Shown: piece by piece, positions 25,998-35,511 of the stretch
How positions within the stretch are numbered: the first letter of the stretch is position 1
How the letters are laid out: the number at the start of each line of letters is the position of its first letter
Source of the DNA: Candidatus Methanoperedens nitratireducens
Lineage (GTDB): Archaea; Halobacteriota; Methanosarcinia; Methanosarcinales; Methanoperedenaceae
Assembly: GCA_020724545.1 (NCBI GenBank)
Contig: DYGR01000012.1
Span: forward strand, 1 to 62,267
Direction: 5' to 3'
DNA length: 62,267 nt
Notes under the pieces: model-generated
Told to the model about the DNA's origin: nothing
Seen by the model: the letters and a program-made list of their open reading frames with translations, nothing else
Database searches by the model: none
Translations under genes and position numbers: made by a program

Positions 25998-27845
25998 ATG
26001 TCAAAGAGAGATATAAACAGATCACATAGCCAGATCTATTCTCCATTCACAGGAATATCATTCTCAGACTACCTGACTCTTGTAAAAGAGGATCGTTCTG
26101 TTACTGAAAAAAGTGCCCAGAGAATCTACAGGATAATCTCGGCCAATTACAGAAGATCTGGTGAGCTCAGGGAATATCCGTTTTTTAAAGAGGGGAAGTA
26201 TAAGATTGAAGGTCTTTTTGAAGTTCTGGACAGATTTGCCAAGGGTGTTTATATTGTATCAAAATCTTATGAGAGAGGATTACTGCCGCTGATCCTGCTC
26301 ATAGGCCCTACAGGTAGTGGAAAGACAGAGATAGGTAAGATCCTGGATGCGGGACTGACAGAGTACCTGGAAAAAAACCCGAGGTTTACCTTCTATTTCA
26401 TAGACGGAGAAAAAGAGATCTACTGTCCATTCAACGAAGATCCTTTAAATCTTATCACAACTTCACATTCTTTAATTCCAGAGGAGTTGAGAGAGCGGTA
26501 CTCAAAATATGGTGGAAGTAACCTGTGCCCCGCATGTTCAAAAGTTTATAAAAGGCTGATCAGAAAGGCAGCTAAAAAACACGAGAATGAGGTGATCTAT
26601 ATCCTGGATGATATAGTCAGGGTAATAAGGCTTGAACCTCAGATAGCTTCAGTAGAACTGGTGCATAAAGACTTTCCAGATATTTTTGAAGAGGTACTTA
26701 AAAAGGCCAACAGAGGTATACTCAATATAGAGATCGATGATAAGGCCATAAACACGACGCCTGATACAAACTACCAGCTCCTGTTAAGGCTCAGGGACCT
26801 GAAAATCTCACTTAAGGATGGTTCCATATTTTCTCCTGATATAGTTGTGTTGATGTATGCGAATACGGATATGAACGAGATAAACAAAGCCGCCCCTTTA
26901 AAAGATGCCATTTATCCAGTTTTTATGAGAAGAAATCTGTCCTACATAGCAGAGGAAAGCATACTTAAGAAGGGAGAGCTGCCGTTCAGACATATCTCTC
27001 CTGCAGCCCTGGCGGTCCTGGCAAAGTTCGCTGTAGGAAGTAGGATCGATGCCAGTTCTACTGCTGATTTGAAGAAGTATCTTGATATATATGAAAAATA
27101 TGAGAGCAGTAAGAGACTCTCAGAAGAGGAACTTGAACAGATAAGGAAAAGAATTCCTGAAACATCCGAAAGCAAGGATGGCTGGAAAAAGGGGATCTCA
27201 TCCAGAACGCTGCTCTTCGACCTGTTTAATATGGCAAAACCTGATGAGTGCCTCACTCTGGAGCATATTGAGTGGTATCTTGAGAGGAAAAAGGAGAATC
27301 CTGATCTCAGACCAGCAGCGGAAGTCCCGCTTGAAACGCTGAGGAGTACTGCGCTCAGGGATGTTATACTTGCTTATACGGTAAATTCACTCGGGTTTGA
27401 TAGTACTGTTAATGATACAGAGAAGTTGTTCTCTTACTACATCAGGTTGTTTAAGTCAAAAAAATTCGAAACTAAATCAAAAATACAGGTAGTTGGAGTT
27501 GGTGAGGTTTCTATACAGGAGGAGATGGATAGAGTGGCAAAGAAACTCAATATCTACAAAGATGGGGGAAAGGTACTGGATAGTGCGATCGATAAGTACT
27601 TCATTGAAAGCAAAGAACCGCCAACATTCTCCCAGCTTCTGGCATTAAGACCTGATATAATAGCAATTGATGAGGAGATGTTAGGCTTCATACCATGGAG
27701 GGAGCTTAAGCAGAGCGGGGAACTTAATCCAAAGGATGCCGATAGGCTGGGAAAGATTACCGGAATCTTGAAAAAAGAACTTGGGTACTGTGATGCCTGT
27801 GCTGAATCAGTGGTCAGGATGACATCAAAAACGGTGGTTAAATAA
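25998..27845 (+). CDS. prkA2: PrkA-family serine protein kinase, second paralogue
   Basis: 615 residues, similar in layout to the preceding protein but shorter. It has a canonical P-loop GPTGSGKTE (residue ~100), a Cys pair region with EIYCPFNEDP and LCPACSKVYK, and a C-terminal YCDACAES. The stop overlaps the start of yeaH (TAATG). Paired PrkA proteins with DUF444 and SpoVR are known from halophilic archaea; the two may form a hetero-oligomer in which only one has a standard P-loop. Confidence 0.88.
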   Translation: MSKRDINRSHSQIYSPFTGISFSDYLTLVKEDRSVTEKSAQRIYRIISANYRRSGELREYPFFKEGKYKIEGLFEVLDRFAKGVYIVSKSYERGLLPLILLIGPTGSGKTEIGKILDAGLTEYLEKNPRFTFYFIDGEKEIYCPFNEDPLNLITTSHSLIPEELRERYSKYGGSNLCPACSKVYKRLIRKAAKKHENEVIYILDDIVRVIRLEPQIASVELVHKDFPDIFEEVLKKANRGILNIEIDDKAINTTPDTNYQLLLRLRDLKISLKDGSIFSPDIVVLMYANTDMNEINKAAPLKDAIYPVFMRRNLSYIAEESILKKGELPFRHISPAALAVLAKFAVGSRIDASSTADLKKYLDIYEKYESSKRLSEEELEQIRKRIPETSESKDGWKKGISSRTLLFDLFNMAKPDECLTLEHIEWYLERKKENPDLRPAAEVPLETLRSTALRDVILAYTVNSLGFDSTVNDTEKLFSYYIRLFKSKKFETKSKIQVVGVGEVSIQEEMDRVAKKLNIYKDGGKVLDSAIDKYFIESKEPPTFSQLLALRPDIIAIDEEMLGFIPWRELKQSGELNPKDADRLGKITGILKKELGYCDACAESVVRMTSKTVVK

Positions 27846-28972
27846 TGAGCGATCCTATAGGTTCTGCAAGAAAGAAATACAGAAAGAGGGTAGAAGAAGC
27901 AAAAAAGAAAGCAATCGGTCAGCTAAGATACATTGAACTCGGGACGCTAAAAAGGGGAGAAGTGATAAAGCTCAGGATACCCATTGTTCATCTACCGCAT
28001 ATAAAATACGGCCCCTGGACGCCTGGCATTGGCTCAGGTACAGGAAAGGAAGGTGATAAGGTATTCCCGGCTGGCGAGGGAGGAGCTGGAAGAAAATCAG
28101 GAAGAGGCGCGACTGAGGCAATATACGAGGATATCACAGTCAAGGATCTGGTCAACTGGATGAGGAGTGAGCTGGAGCTTGAAATAATCAAACCTGCAAA
28201 AAGAAAGAAAGAGGTTGATAAAATAATCTATCCAGCAATCTCAAAGAGAGGTTCAGAATCACTTCTAGATCTGGATGAAACCCTGTATGCCATGGTGGAT
28301 AGGCAGATAGTTTCGGGTGAATTTAAGTCCGGGGACAGCCTCAAGATAAAGATTGATGAAGAGGATCTCAGGTATAGATTTCCAAAGATAAAATACAGGC
28401 CGTATAAGGATGCGCTTGTGATCTATATCCGCGATGTATCTGAATCGGTAACACATGCTGATCTTGAGGCATCGTATATACTGACTTTTTTGATCGATAC
28501 TTGGTTGAGGGAATTCTATCCAAAGGTTGAGAGAGTCTACATAGCACATAATGATCTGGCCTGGGAGGAGATGGAAGAGAATTATTATAGACTTAAATCA
28601 GGCGGGGGAACGAGTTATGGTCCGGCCTATGATATCCTGGATGCAATGATGAATGGCCGGGATTATGAGAGGAAAACACAGGTAAAAAGAAAGATCGATA
28701 GGGGCGATGTTGATATCTATGTGGTACAGATGACCGATGGGGAAAACTGGGATCATGAGGGGGCTCTGGCCAGACTTAGAAAACTAATGCCGGATCTGAT
28801 GAGATTATGTTATCTTGAGACCCATTTCTACGAGGAACAGGATACCAAATACCTGACCGCATTGAAGAATGTGTATGCATCCGAGGTTAAAGAAGGAAAG
28901 GTCAGGTTATGCACAATCGATAGAAGGGATGACCTGTGGAAAGCTATGAAAGAATTTTTCGGGAAGAGGTGA
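27845..28972 (+). CDS. yeaH: YeaH/YhbH family protein (DUF444)
   Basis: 375 residues. The N-terminus is basic, followed by a Gly-rich low-complexity loop (residues ~58-92) and a C-terminal vWA-like domain beginning YIRDVSESV (in place of the usual D-x-S-x-S) and including QMTDGENWDHEGA. DUF444 proteins are always linked to PrkA and SpoVR and may be their substrate or adaptor. The start overlaps prkA2; spoVR follows four bases after the stop. Confidence 0.88.
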   Translation: MSDPIGSARKKYRKRVEEAKKKAIGQLRYIELGTLKRGEVIKLRIPIVHLPHIKYGPWTPGIGSGTGKEGDKVFPAGEGGAGRKSGRGATEAIYEDITVKDLVNWMRSELELEIIKPAKRKKEVDKIIYPAISKRGSESLLDLDETLYAMVDRQIVSGEFKSGDSLKIKIDEEDLRYRFPKIKYRPYKDALVIYIRDVSESVTHADLEASYILTFLIDTWLREFYPKVERVYIAHNDLAWEEMEENYYRLKSGGGTSYGPAYDILDAMMNGRDYERKTQVKRKIDRGDVDIYVVQMTDGENWDHEGALARLRKLMPDLMRLCYLETHFYEEQDTKYLTALKNVYASEVKEGKVRLCTIDRRDDLWKAMKEFFGKR

Positions 28973-28976
28973 TACC

Positions 28977-30623
28977 ATGAGAAAACCGGTAATAAAAGTC
29001 TGGGACGGGGGGATGGTAAACAACAGGCTGACTGAAATAGCAAATGAGATCGCAGAGTTCTGTGTGGAAAAGTACAGACTTGATCTGACCGATATAAATT
29101 TTAATATGGTCAATCTGGAAGAGCTGTGCAGTATTGCCGCAACCGGCGGATGGATAATGTTCCCACAGCACTGGAGCCTTGGCCAGCAGTATTTCATACA
29201 AAAGAAAGGACATGTGCTGGGATTCTGGCAGATCTATGAGATAGTAGTCCCGAGTGAGGTCTGGGAGCAGGATAGAAAAGAGCCGGCTGAGGCCTATATC
29301 TACAGCGGCGACAGTCTTACCGATATTAAACTTGTTATGGCGCACGTATACGGCCATATACATGCCTTTGAAAACAACTGGAAATTGAAGGAATTCAAAC
29401 CTTCTTCACCGCTGGCATTCATGGCAGAACAAAAGGAGAGGATTGCAGAGATCGAAAAGGAAGTAGGTGAAGAGAATGTTGAAAGATTTATGGATATAGG
29501 GTATACCCTGTCTACACTTCTTGACCTGTACCCGATGAAAAAAATTGAGGAAGAGCTATATAAAGAACCGCTGCTTGAGAGGTTTGTTATCTCACCGGGA
29601 GAGAAGAAAAAAAGGTTGATGGAAGAGATAGAGAAAAAAGCAAAAAGAGAGGGTATTCCAGATGAACGAGATTATGATGCGTTAAGATTCATAGCAGATA
29701 ATGCTGATACGCTTGCTGACTGGGAAAAGGAGATCCTGGGTATGATCAGGGAGCAATACCGATACCTTTCTTCATGGGGGCTCTGTAGATATCTGAACGA
29801 GGGTTTTGCAGCACTGGTTGACTTAAAATACTGTCTTGATAGCAAGCTGCCTATAGGTGAGACTTTCAGATGGTTAAAGCAGAGGACAAGCGGTGCCTAT
29901 CAGCCAGGTCAGTGTGAGCATGAGGATCAGGGAAGCTGTGATGTAAGAACGATACAGATTAATCCATACTGGCTGGGTATGAACATGCTCCTGGATGTTA
30001 TTGAGAAATGGGATACGGGAAGATTTGGTCTCTCCTATGAGCAACTAAACGATGCCAGGGAGAGGGAAGAGTTAAATTTGAGGCTTGATAGAGGGTGGGA
30101 TAAGGTTCTGGAGGTCGTTGCAACCAATACAGATTATACCTTTATCAACAGGTATTTTACAGAAGACTTCTTTAACAGAGTTGCAAGCGGTTTGTTTGTG
30201 TACACTGGTAAAGAGCCAGATAAAGGGAAGAGAGAGGAAGATACCTATACCATAGTGAGCAGGAGATATCACGATATAAAAAATATCTTACTTTTTGAGA
30301 CTTATAATAACGGTATGCCCAGAATAGCCGTAGAGAAGGGTGGAGGGAACTATAATAATAGAAAAGAGCTGTATCTGGTTCAGGATTTCTCTGGTTATGA
30401 TAGACTGGGTCTTTCTCCTAAAGAGCTAACACTTCAGCCAGCCGAAACCAGTGAAGTACTGCTAAAAGCCCTGTATGAGGCATGGAGAAGACCGATACAC
30501 CTGGAAACTGTTAACAGGGAAGGAAAACAGATCCTGCTCAGCACCTATGATGGAAATGAGATTAAGGAAAATCGCCTGGATCTAAAGAAAATAGATGCTC
30601 CTTCGACTGCGGGATACTTGTAA
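28977..30623 (+). CDS. spoVR: SpoVR family protein
   Basis: 548 residues, the usual family size. Visible parts are MFPQHWSLGQQY near residue 60, a His-containing HVYGHIHAFENN (~123-134), a YLNEGFAAL motif near ~270, and the C-terminal SpoVR domain (~410-540). SpoVR is named from Bacillus cortex formation but is widespread in non-sporulating organisms, where it works with PrkA/YeaH in a stress role. Preceded by a GAGGTGAT ribosome-binding site overlapping the yeaH stop. A GC hairpin follows. Confidence 0.88.
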   Translation: MRKPVIKVWDGGMVNNRLTEIANEIAEFCVEKYRLDLTDINFNMVNLEELCSIAATGGWIMFPQHWSLGQQYFIQKKGHVLGFWQIYEIVVPSEVWEQDRKEPAEAYIYSGDSLTDIKLVMAHVYGHIHAFENNWKLKEFKPSSPLAFMAEQKERIAEIEKEVGEENVERFMDIGYTLSTLLDLYPMKKIEEELYKEPLLERFVISPGEKKKRLMEEIEKKAKREGIPDERDYDALRFIADNADTLADWEKEILGMIREQYRYLSSWGLCRYLNEGFAALVDLKYCLDSKLPIGETFRWLKQRTSGAYQPGQCEHEDQGSCDVRTIQINPYWLGMNMLLDVIEKWDTGRFGLSYEQLNDAREREELNLRLDRGWDKVLEVVATNTDYTFINRYFTEDFFNRVASGLFVYTGKEPDKGKREEDTYTIVSRRYHDIKNILLFETYNNGMPRIAVEKGGGNYNNRKELYLVQDFSGYDRLGLSPKELTLQPAETSEVLLKALYEAWRRPIHLETVNREGKQILLSTYDGNEIKENRLDLKKIDAPSTAGYL

Positions 30624-30638
30624 ACTACCATGGAAAGA

Positions 30639-30672
30639 GCGCGCCGCCCTCCGCTTGACCTGAGCGGCGCGC
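30639..30672 (+). terminator. GC-rich hairpin after spoVR
   Basis: GCGCGCCGC (30639-30647) and GCGGCGCGC (30664-30672) form a perfect 9-bp stem with a 16-base loop, unusually GC-rich for this region. It probably ends the prkA operon transcript or protects its 3' end. Confidence 0.6.
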
Positions 30673-30774
30673 AGTTATGAGAACAAAAGATTATATAGAA
30701 AAAAACACACTTGACGTTCGTTGCCAAAGGTGAACAAAGATATTGAGAGTTAATCCTCTTGGAGGTATCATCTC

Positions 30775-31521
30775 ATGAAGAAGGATGTTAACACTGTTAA
30801 CGGAAATCATAGCCTAGTAGAAGTCTCGATTGTCCTTCCTGCCTATAATGAAGCTGACAGGATAAAGAGTACAGTCGAGCGGACAGCAGCAGCGCTTCGT
30901 GAGATCACGCCCTCCTTTGAGATCATAATAGCAGAAGATGGAGGTACAGACGGAACAGACAGGATCTGCGAAGCCCTTACAAAAAAATACGATTACGTGG
31001 TGCATCTGCACTCACAGGAGAGGCAGGGGAGGGGACGGGCTCTTGACCGTGCCTTCAGGGCATCGAAGGGAGAGATCCTCGGGTATATCGATGTTGACCT
31101 TGCAACAGATATGAAGCACCTGAAGGAGTTGATCCAGTCGATCCGTGATGGTTATGATGTTGCCACAGGCTCAAGAATGCTTCCGCAAAGCGATGTCAAA
31201 AGACCCCTTAAAAGAGGGTTTGCAAGCAGGGGTTTTAACTTCCTTACAAGGCTGATGCTGGGCTCAAGGCTCTATGATCACCAGTGCGGTTTCAAATCAT
31301 TTAAGCGAGATTCTCTTCTTGGGCTTCTGGATAAGGTAAAGGATACCCACTGGTTCTGGGATACAGAATTACTTGTCAGGGCACAGCGCGCAGGTTTTTC
31401 AGTAAGAGAGTTTCCTGTGGAATGGAGGCACGGAGGCACTACAAAGGTTGACCTGAAAAGGGATGTCATTGGAATGGGTTCACAGATATTCAGGCTATGG
31501 TATGAATTTCTATGGGATTAG
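30775..31521 (+). CDS. Family 2 glycosyltransferase, dolichyl-phosphate mannose synthase-like
   Basis: 248 residues with a GT-A fold: VSIVLPAYNEADRI (residues ~17-30), EDGGTDGTDRI, DXD motif YIDVDLATD (~103) and DHQCGFKSFKR. No C-terminal transmembrane pair is present, so it is a soluble or peripheral DPM1-type enzyme that would load a sugar onto polyprenyl phosphate. It overlaps the DUF2298 membrane protein by ten bases, suggesting that it supplies that protein's donor. Preceded by GGAGG and a TATATA-like stretch near 30693. Confidence 0.88.
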   Translation: MKKDVNTVNGNHSLVEVSIVLPAYNEADRIKSTVERTAAALREITPSFEIIIAEDGGTDGTDRICEALTKKYDYVVHLHSQERQGRGRALDRAFRASKGEILGYIDVDLATDMKHLKELIQSIRDGYDVATGSRMLPQSDVKRPLKRGFASRGFNFLTRLMLGSRLYDHQCGFKSFKRDSLLGLLDKVKDTHWFWDTELLVRAQRAGFSVREFPVEWRHGGTTKVDLKRDVIGMGSQIFRLWYEFLWD

Positions 31522-33689
31522 ATCCGCTTGATATCGCTGTATGGTGGCTGGCATTAGGAGTAATCGGCTTTATCACCCTTCCTATCACATCATATATCTG
31601 CCGCAACCTGAGGGATCATGGATACTCCATCTCCAGGCCCCTGGGATTATTGCTCCTTACATATATTAGCTGGATCATATCTATCTTTGCAGGTTATTCG
31701 TACCTCTCAGTCATATTCTCCCTGGGGATTATAGCAGCATGCTCGCTTATCATCTACTTAAGAGAGGGTCTCACTCTTGACAGGAATTATGTACTTAAAT
31801 TTGAGGCACTATTTCTCTTTGCATTTGTGATCTTTGCTGTTATCCGTGCATACAGCCCTGATATTTACTGGACAGGAGGTGAGAAGCTCATGGATATGAC
31901 CTTTATAAACAGTCTTCTCAGGACAGGTGAGTTCCCGCCCTATGATCCATGGATGTCAGGAATAGCCATGTACTACTACTATTTCGGATATCTGATAGTG
32001 GCCAATCTGATAAAAATAACAGGTGTTCTGCCTTCAATAGCATTTAACCTTGCAACTGCCTCATTCTTTGCTATCTCTTTAACCTCTGCGTTCGGTATCG
32101 GATATAACCTTACTGAAAAAATGAGATACGGGATCATTACAGCTTTTTTTGTAGCAGTAGCAGGAAATCTTGTGGGTTTTTTTCAACTGGTGGATATCCT
32201 GTTCATACAGGGAGGCGGCATAAACAGCGTTCTATCATTCAATTACTGGACAGGCTCTCGTGTGATACCCTATACTATCAATGAGTTCCCTTTCTTCAGC
32301 TTTCTTCATGGCGATGTCCATCCCCATATGATCTCAATTACCTTCCAGCTTCTAGTTATAGTCCTTCTATTGAATGTAATGAGATCCAGGATGCAGGGCA
32401 GGCAGTATATACCCTCAATACTTATCCTGGGGTTGTCTATTGGCTTCCTGTATCCTCTGAATACATGGGATTATCCTGTATATCTCTTTCTTGCTATCTC
32501 TGTCATGGTCACTCATTTTTTCATATCAAGAGGACAATCGCTTTTGCCGGCATCAGGAAGAGATCTGGCAACACTGGCCTTTACAGCAGGCACAACAGCA
32601 GCACTTAGCTATCTATTGTATCTCCCGTATCATGCCTCATATAGGGTTGAGAAGGCAATCTCTATTGTTCCTTCGGGAAGAACATCGCTGATATTTTATC
32701 TTGCTATCTATGGGTTGTTCCTGTATCTGCTATATAGCTTTGTTATCTTAAAATCCAGGAAACACAACCTGAGACCAGGGTATTTCGTGATCTCTCTTAT
32801 TCTGCTTTCAGCAGTTGCGGTGATATCGATCATAGAGTTTAAATTATTTGTTCTGGATAACGATATGAATCCTGGTATCTTTGAGTTTGAATTACTGATA
32901 CTGCTCATACCGCTGCTTATTCTGTCAGTGATCTCGATGATTAAAGAAAAGGACAGGAGCCACGTTTTTATTCTTATACTGATAATAACAGGTGTCCTTA
33001 TATCTTTATTCTGTGAATTTTTTTATATCAGGGATGCCCTGAGCGGAAATCCTGCCTATGTCCGTTTAAATACTGTATTTAAGCTCTACCTGCAGAACTG
33101 GGTTCTATGGGGAGTCGCAGCAGGAGCTATATTATCCAGGTTTGAGGATTATTTTACTCAAAAGAGGGCATGGGGTATTGCTGCTGCAGTCCTGATAGTA
33201 ATGGTGTCCATATATCCTGTTTTTGCAACGATAGGAAAATCAGGCGCCTTCGGGGGAGAACCCACGCTTGACGGCGAGGCATATGTAAAAAAACAGCACC
33301 CCCAGGATTACGCTGCTATACTATGGTTCAGGAATATGACAGGGCAGCCTGTGGTTTTACAGGCGCGTGCGGATTTATATACGTGGAATACCTCAATAAC
33401 CGCATTTACAGGCCTTCCCACAGTGATAGGATGGGCGGGGCATGAGCTTAACTGGAGATTCCCATACAGGGAAGAGATAGATGAGCGCTGGTTTGATGCA
33501 TATAAGATGTACACATCTTCTAATTTAGAAGAGGTTGATGCGCTTTTGCAGAAATACAATGTATCCTATGTCTATTTTGGAGAGGTTGAGGTAAAGATAT
33601 ATAGAAGCCCACAGTTGTTTGATTCTTATCCTGAACGCTTTGAGAGGGTGTTCGAGTACGGGGATGTTGTTGTTTACAAGGTAAATTAG
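31512..33689 (+). CDS. DUF2298 (YYY-motif) polytopic membrane protein
   Basis: 725 residues with about 14 transmembrane helices. The motif MYYYYFGYL (~residue 153) and FLHGDVHPHM (~residue 270) mark the Chlor_Arch_YYY / DUF2298 family, thought to be GT-C glycosyltransferases acting outside the membrane. A short soluble C-terminus contains ILWFRNMTGQP and GWAGHELNWR. Overlap with the upstream DPM-like gene supports donor-acceptor coupling in protein or lipid glycosylation. Confidence 0.85.
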   Translation: MGLDPLDIAVWWLALGVIGFITLPITSYICRNLRDHGYSISRPLGLLLLTYISWIISIFAGYSYLSVIFSLGIIAACSLIIYLREGLTLDRNYVLKFEALFLFAFVIFAVIRAYSPDIYWTGGEKLMDMTFINSLLRTGEFPPYDPWMSGIAMYYYYFGYLIVANLIKITGVLPSIAFNLATASFFAISLTSAFGIGYNLTEKMRYGIITAFFVAVAGNLVGFFQLVDILFIQGGGINSVLSFNYWTGSRVIPYTINEFPFFSFLHGDVHPHMISITFQLLVIVLLLNVMRSRMQGRQYIPSILILGLSIGFLYPLNTWDYPVYLFLAISVMVTHFFISRGQSLLPASGRDLATLAFTAGTTAALSYLLYLPYHASYRVEKAISIVPSGRTSLIFYLAIYGLFLYLLYSFVILKSRKHNLRPGYFVISLILLSAVAVISIIEFKLFVLDNDMNPGIFEFELLILLIPLLILSVISMIKEKDRSHVFILILIITGVLISLFCEFFYIRDALSGNPAYVRLNTVFKLYLQNWVLWGVAAGAILSRFEDYFTQKRAWGIAAAVLIVMVSIYPVFATIGKSGAFGGEPTLDGEAYVKKQHPQDYAAILWFRNMTGQPVVLQARADLYTWNTSITAFTGLPTVIGWAGHELNWRFPYREEIDERWFDAYKMYTSSNLEEVDALLQKYNVSYVYFGEVEVKIYRSPQLFDSYPERFERVFEYGDVVVYKVN

Positions 33690-33796
33690 ACCAAAAGTTA
33701 TATAAATATATAAGACTTTGTACATAATTGGTTTGTACACAAACAAAAGATTTAGTATTAAATCAGCATTATTGTGTACAGAATAGGAGGAAATTT

Positions 33797-34495
33797 ATGG
33801 AACAATCGATTAAAAGAGCATTACTGATGCTCTGTGTATTAAGCATCTTTACTGTAGCTATACCAATTGCTATAGCCGAGGAGAATCAAACAAATGCTAC
33901 AGGGACGATTACAGCAACCGCAACTCCAGCCCCAACTGTAACCGATCCAACGGCTTCGCCCACAGTTGTTAAAGAGGCGAAATTCAGAGTAGGGCCAACG
34001 GTTAAGCTCAGACCAGTGAACGATGTGATCAACAAATCCTCAGATGGGCTCGTTGAGCTGTACATGGATAACCCCTCTTTGAATGATGTTACTCTAAACG
34101 TGGATGCACGCATCAGCGTTCCCACAGGAATACACGTTTATGGTCAGGGTTTCGGGGAAGCCGGAGCAGCAGGAACGGTATATGGGACTTTTGCTGTCCC
34201 GCCGGGAAAAGCACGAACTATTTATATAACCATAAAAGCCGAGAAAACGGGTGAATTCTTTGCACAGTTCAGTGGGTTATACTGGCCTGGAGATAACAAA
34301 GATGAGTATAATCCGATATCTCTCACACACCCCTTCAAGGTCTATGAACCATCTCCGAATCCAGACAATCCAGAACCGAGCCAAGAAATACCTTATACGT
34401 GGATAATTCTGGCAGCAGTAATACTGGGCGGGATTGGTCTGATCTTCGCGCTTGGAAGAAGGCCGCCAAAAACCGAGGTAAATATAGAGCAATAA
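33797..34495 (+). CDS. Secreted, C-terminally anchored surface protein
   Basis: 232 residues from ATG 33797, chosen because GGAGG lies seven bases before it and a signal peptide follows at once (residues ~6-28). A Thr/Pro/Ala-rich linker (~30-55) leads to a beta-sandwich domain with VPTGIHVYG and PPGKARTIYI...GEFFAQF, and a C-terminal helix (WIILAAVILGGIGLIFAL) with basic tail. The PPGK/GEF block also occurs in the proteins at 42.8 and 43.6 kb. It resembles archaeal CARDB-like surface proteins; function unknown. Confidence 0.75.
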   Translation: MEQSIKRALLMLCVLSIFTVAIPIAIAEENQTNATGTITATATPAPTVTDPTASPTVVKEAKFRVGPTVKLRPVNDVINKSSDGLVELYMDNPSLNDVTLNVDARISVPTGIHVYGQGFGEAGAAGTVYGTFAVPPGKARTIYITIKAEKTGEFFAQFSGLYWPGDNKDEYNPISLTHPFKVYEPSPNPDNPEPSQEIPYTWIILAAVILGGIGLIFALGRRPPKTEVNIEQ

Positions 34496-34497
34496 AA

Positions 34498-34845
34498 ATG
34501 AAAAATCAAAGTAAGTATTGGAGGAAACGGCAAGGTCATAATATAATTTAAAAAAGAGAGACCCAGAGAGGAGATAAAAAAGGAGTTAGCTGACCTAATC
34601 GGGAATCTTCTCCTTTCATCTTACCTGATTTCACTAACAGAACAAAAGTAGCACAATCCATATTGCGAAGAGACTGAGAGAACTTATTCGATCACAAATG
34701 TAATTTATGCTGTCCATGTTATCAGCAATGAATCACCAAGATCAAGAACCATACCTATGAAAAGAAAATTACAGGCAACAGGGATAAAATGGAGGAAGCA
34801 GCATCATCAGAGCGTATGATGTAGCATTTTTCAATGAGAATCCAG
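34498..34845 (+). pseudogene. Decayed copy of the JAMM-protease gene
   Basis: Three parts match the intact JAMM gene at 35512-36159 in order. The first bases of its frame (AATCAAAGTNNGTATTGNNGGAAA) recur at 34503. A middle block reads YAVHVISNE against VHAVSDE. An end block reads YDVAFFNENP against HEVAFFDENT (34818-34845). Frameshifts and missing sequence, including the metal-binding motif, show it is dead. It lies directly before the winged-helix gene, so the JAMM and winged-helix genes have been duplicated together. Confidence 0.65.
34579..34616. repeat. Inverted repeat inside the JAMM pseudogene
   Basis: AAAGGAG (34579-34585) and CTCCTTT (34610-34616) form a 7-bp stem with a 24-base loop; of uncertain meaning. 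Confidence 0.35.
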
Positions 34846-34863
34846 AACAGTCGAGGTATAGAT

Positions 34864-35367
34864 ATGAGTAGTATTGCGAAACTAACAGCTCTACTTGAAC
34901 TGGACGAACAGGGGGAAGAAATAGCAGAGATTATTGCAGGTATGCTTATAGATGATAGAAAAAGGAATATTTTTGTAGCAAGACTCGCTGAGATAAGGAA
35001 CCAATTGCTTGCGATTGATGCTAAAGTTGAATTGACAGATGCCGAGGATGCTGTCAGGCGATTCGTTGTTGAGATAAAAAGACCAGTTACAACTCAGGAA
35101 GTGGCAGAGAAAATCGGGCGTGGGTTTCCAAGCCTAAAGTACAGGACACATACATCGACAATCCTAAATTCCCTGGTGAGCAAGGGGATTTTAGGAAAAT
35201 TTAAGGATGGCTATAGCTACTACTTCACTACGCCAAGAGAGGCAGTGATGGAGCGGCTTAAAAGAAGAGGAGAGCATCCGGAAAGATGCTCACCAGCTGA
35301 GATATCGAAAGAAACAGGGATGCCATTGAGCACAGTGCTGAATGTGATAGAGGAATTGCTGATATGA
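34864..35367 (+). CDS. Two-domain winged-helix transcription regulator
   Basis: 167 residues from ATG 34864, preceded by GAGGT seven bases upstream. Residues ~1-55 are helical; ~60-125 form a winged helix (VTTQEVAEKIGRGFPSLKYRT), and the C-terminus begins a second helix-turn-helix (SPAEISKETGMPLSTVLNVIEELL). Decayed copies of its 3' half occur at 38070-38290 and 43075-43131. The JAMM protease gene follows 144 bases later. Targets unknown. Confidence 0.75.
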   Translation: MSSIAKLTALLELDEQGEEIAEIIAGMLIDDRKRNIFVARLAEIRNQLLAIDAKVELTDAEDAVRRFVVEIKRPVTTQEVAEKIGRGFPSLKYRTHTSTILNSLVSKGILGKFKDGYSYYFTTPREAVMERLKRRGEHPERCSPAEISKETGMPLSTVLNVIEELLI

Positions 35368-35511
35368 TAGGAATTTGCAACTTAGATAAGATATGTTCTA
35401 AGTAGAAGAGCATGACAAACTTTATTAATAACACATTAATAATCTAAATTAAATATAAATTTTTGAGGCTCTGGCCAAAACTGAAGTAACAATACAGGAG
35501 TAAAGAATTAG

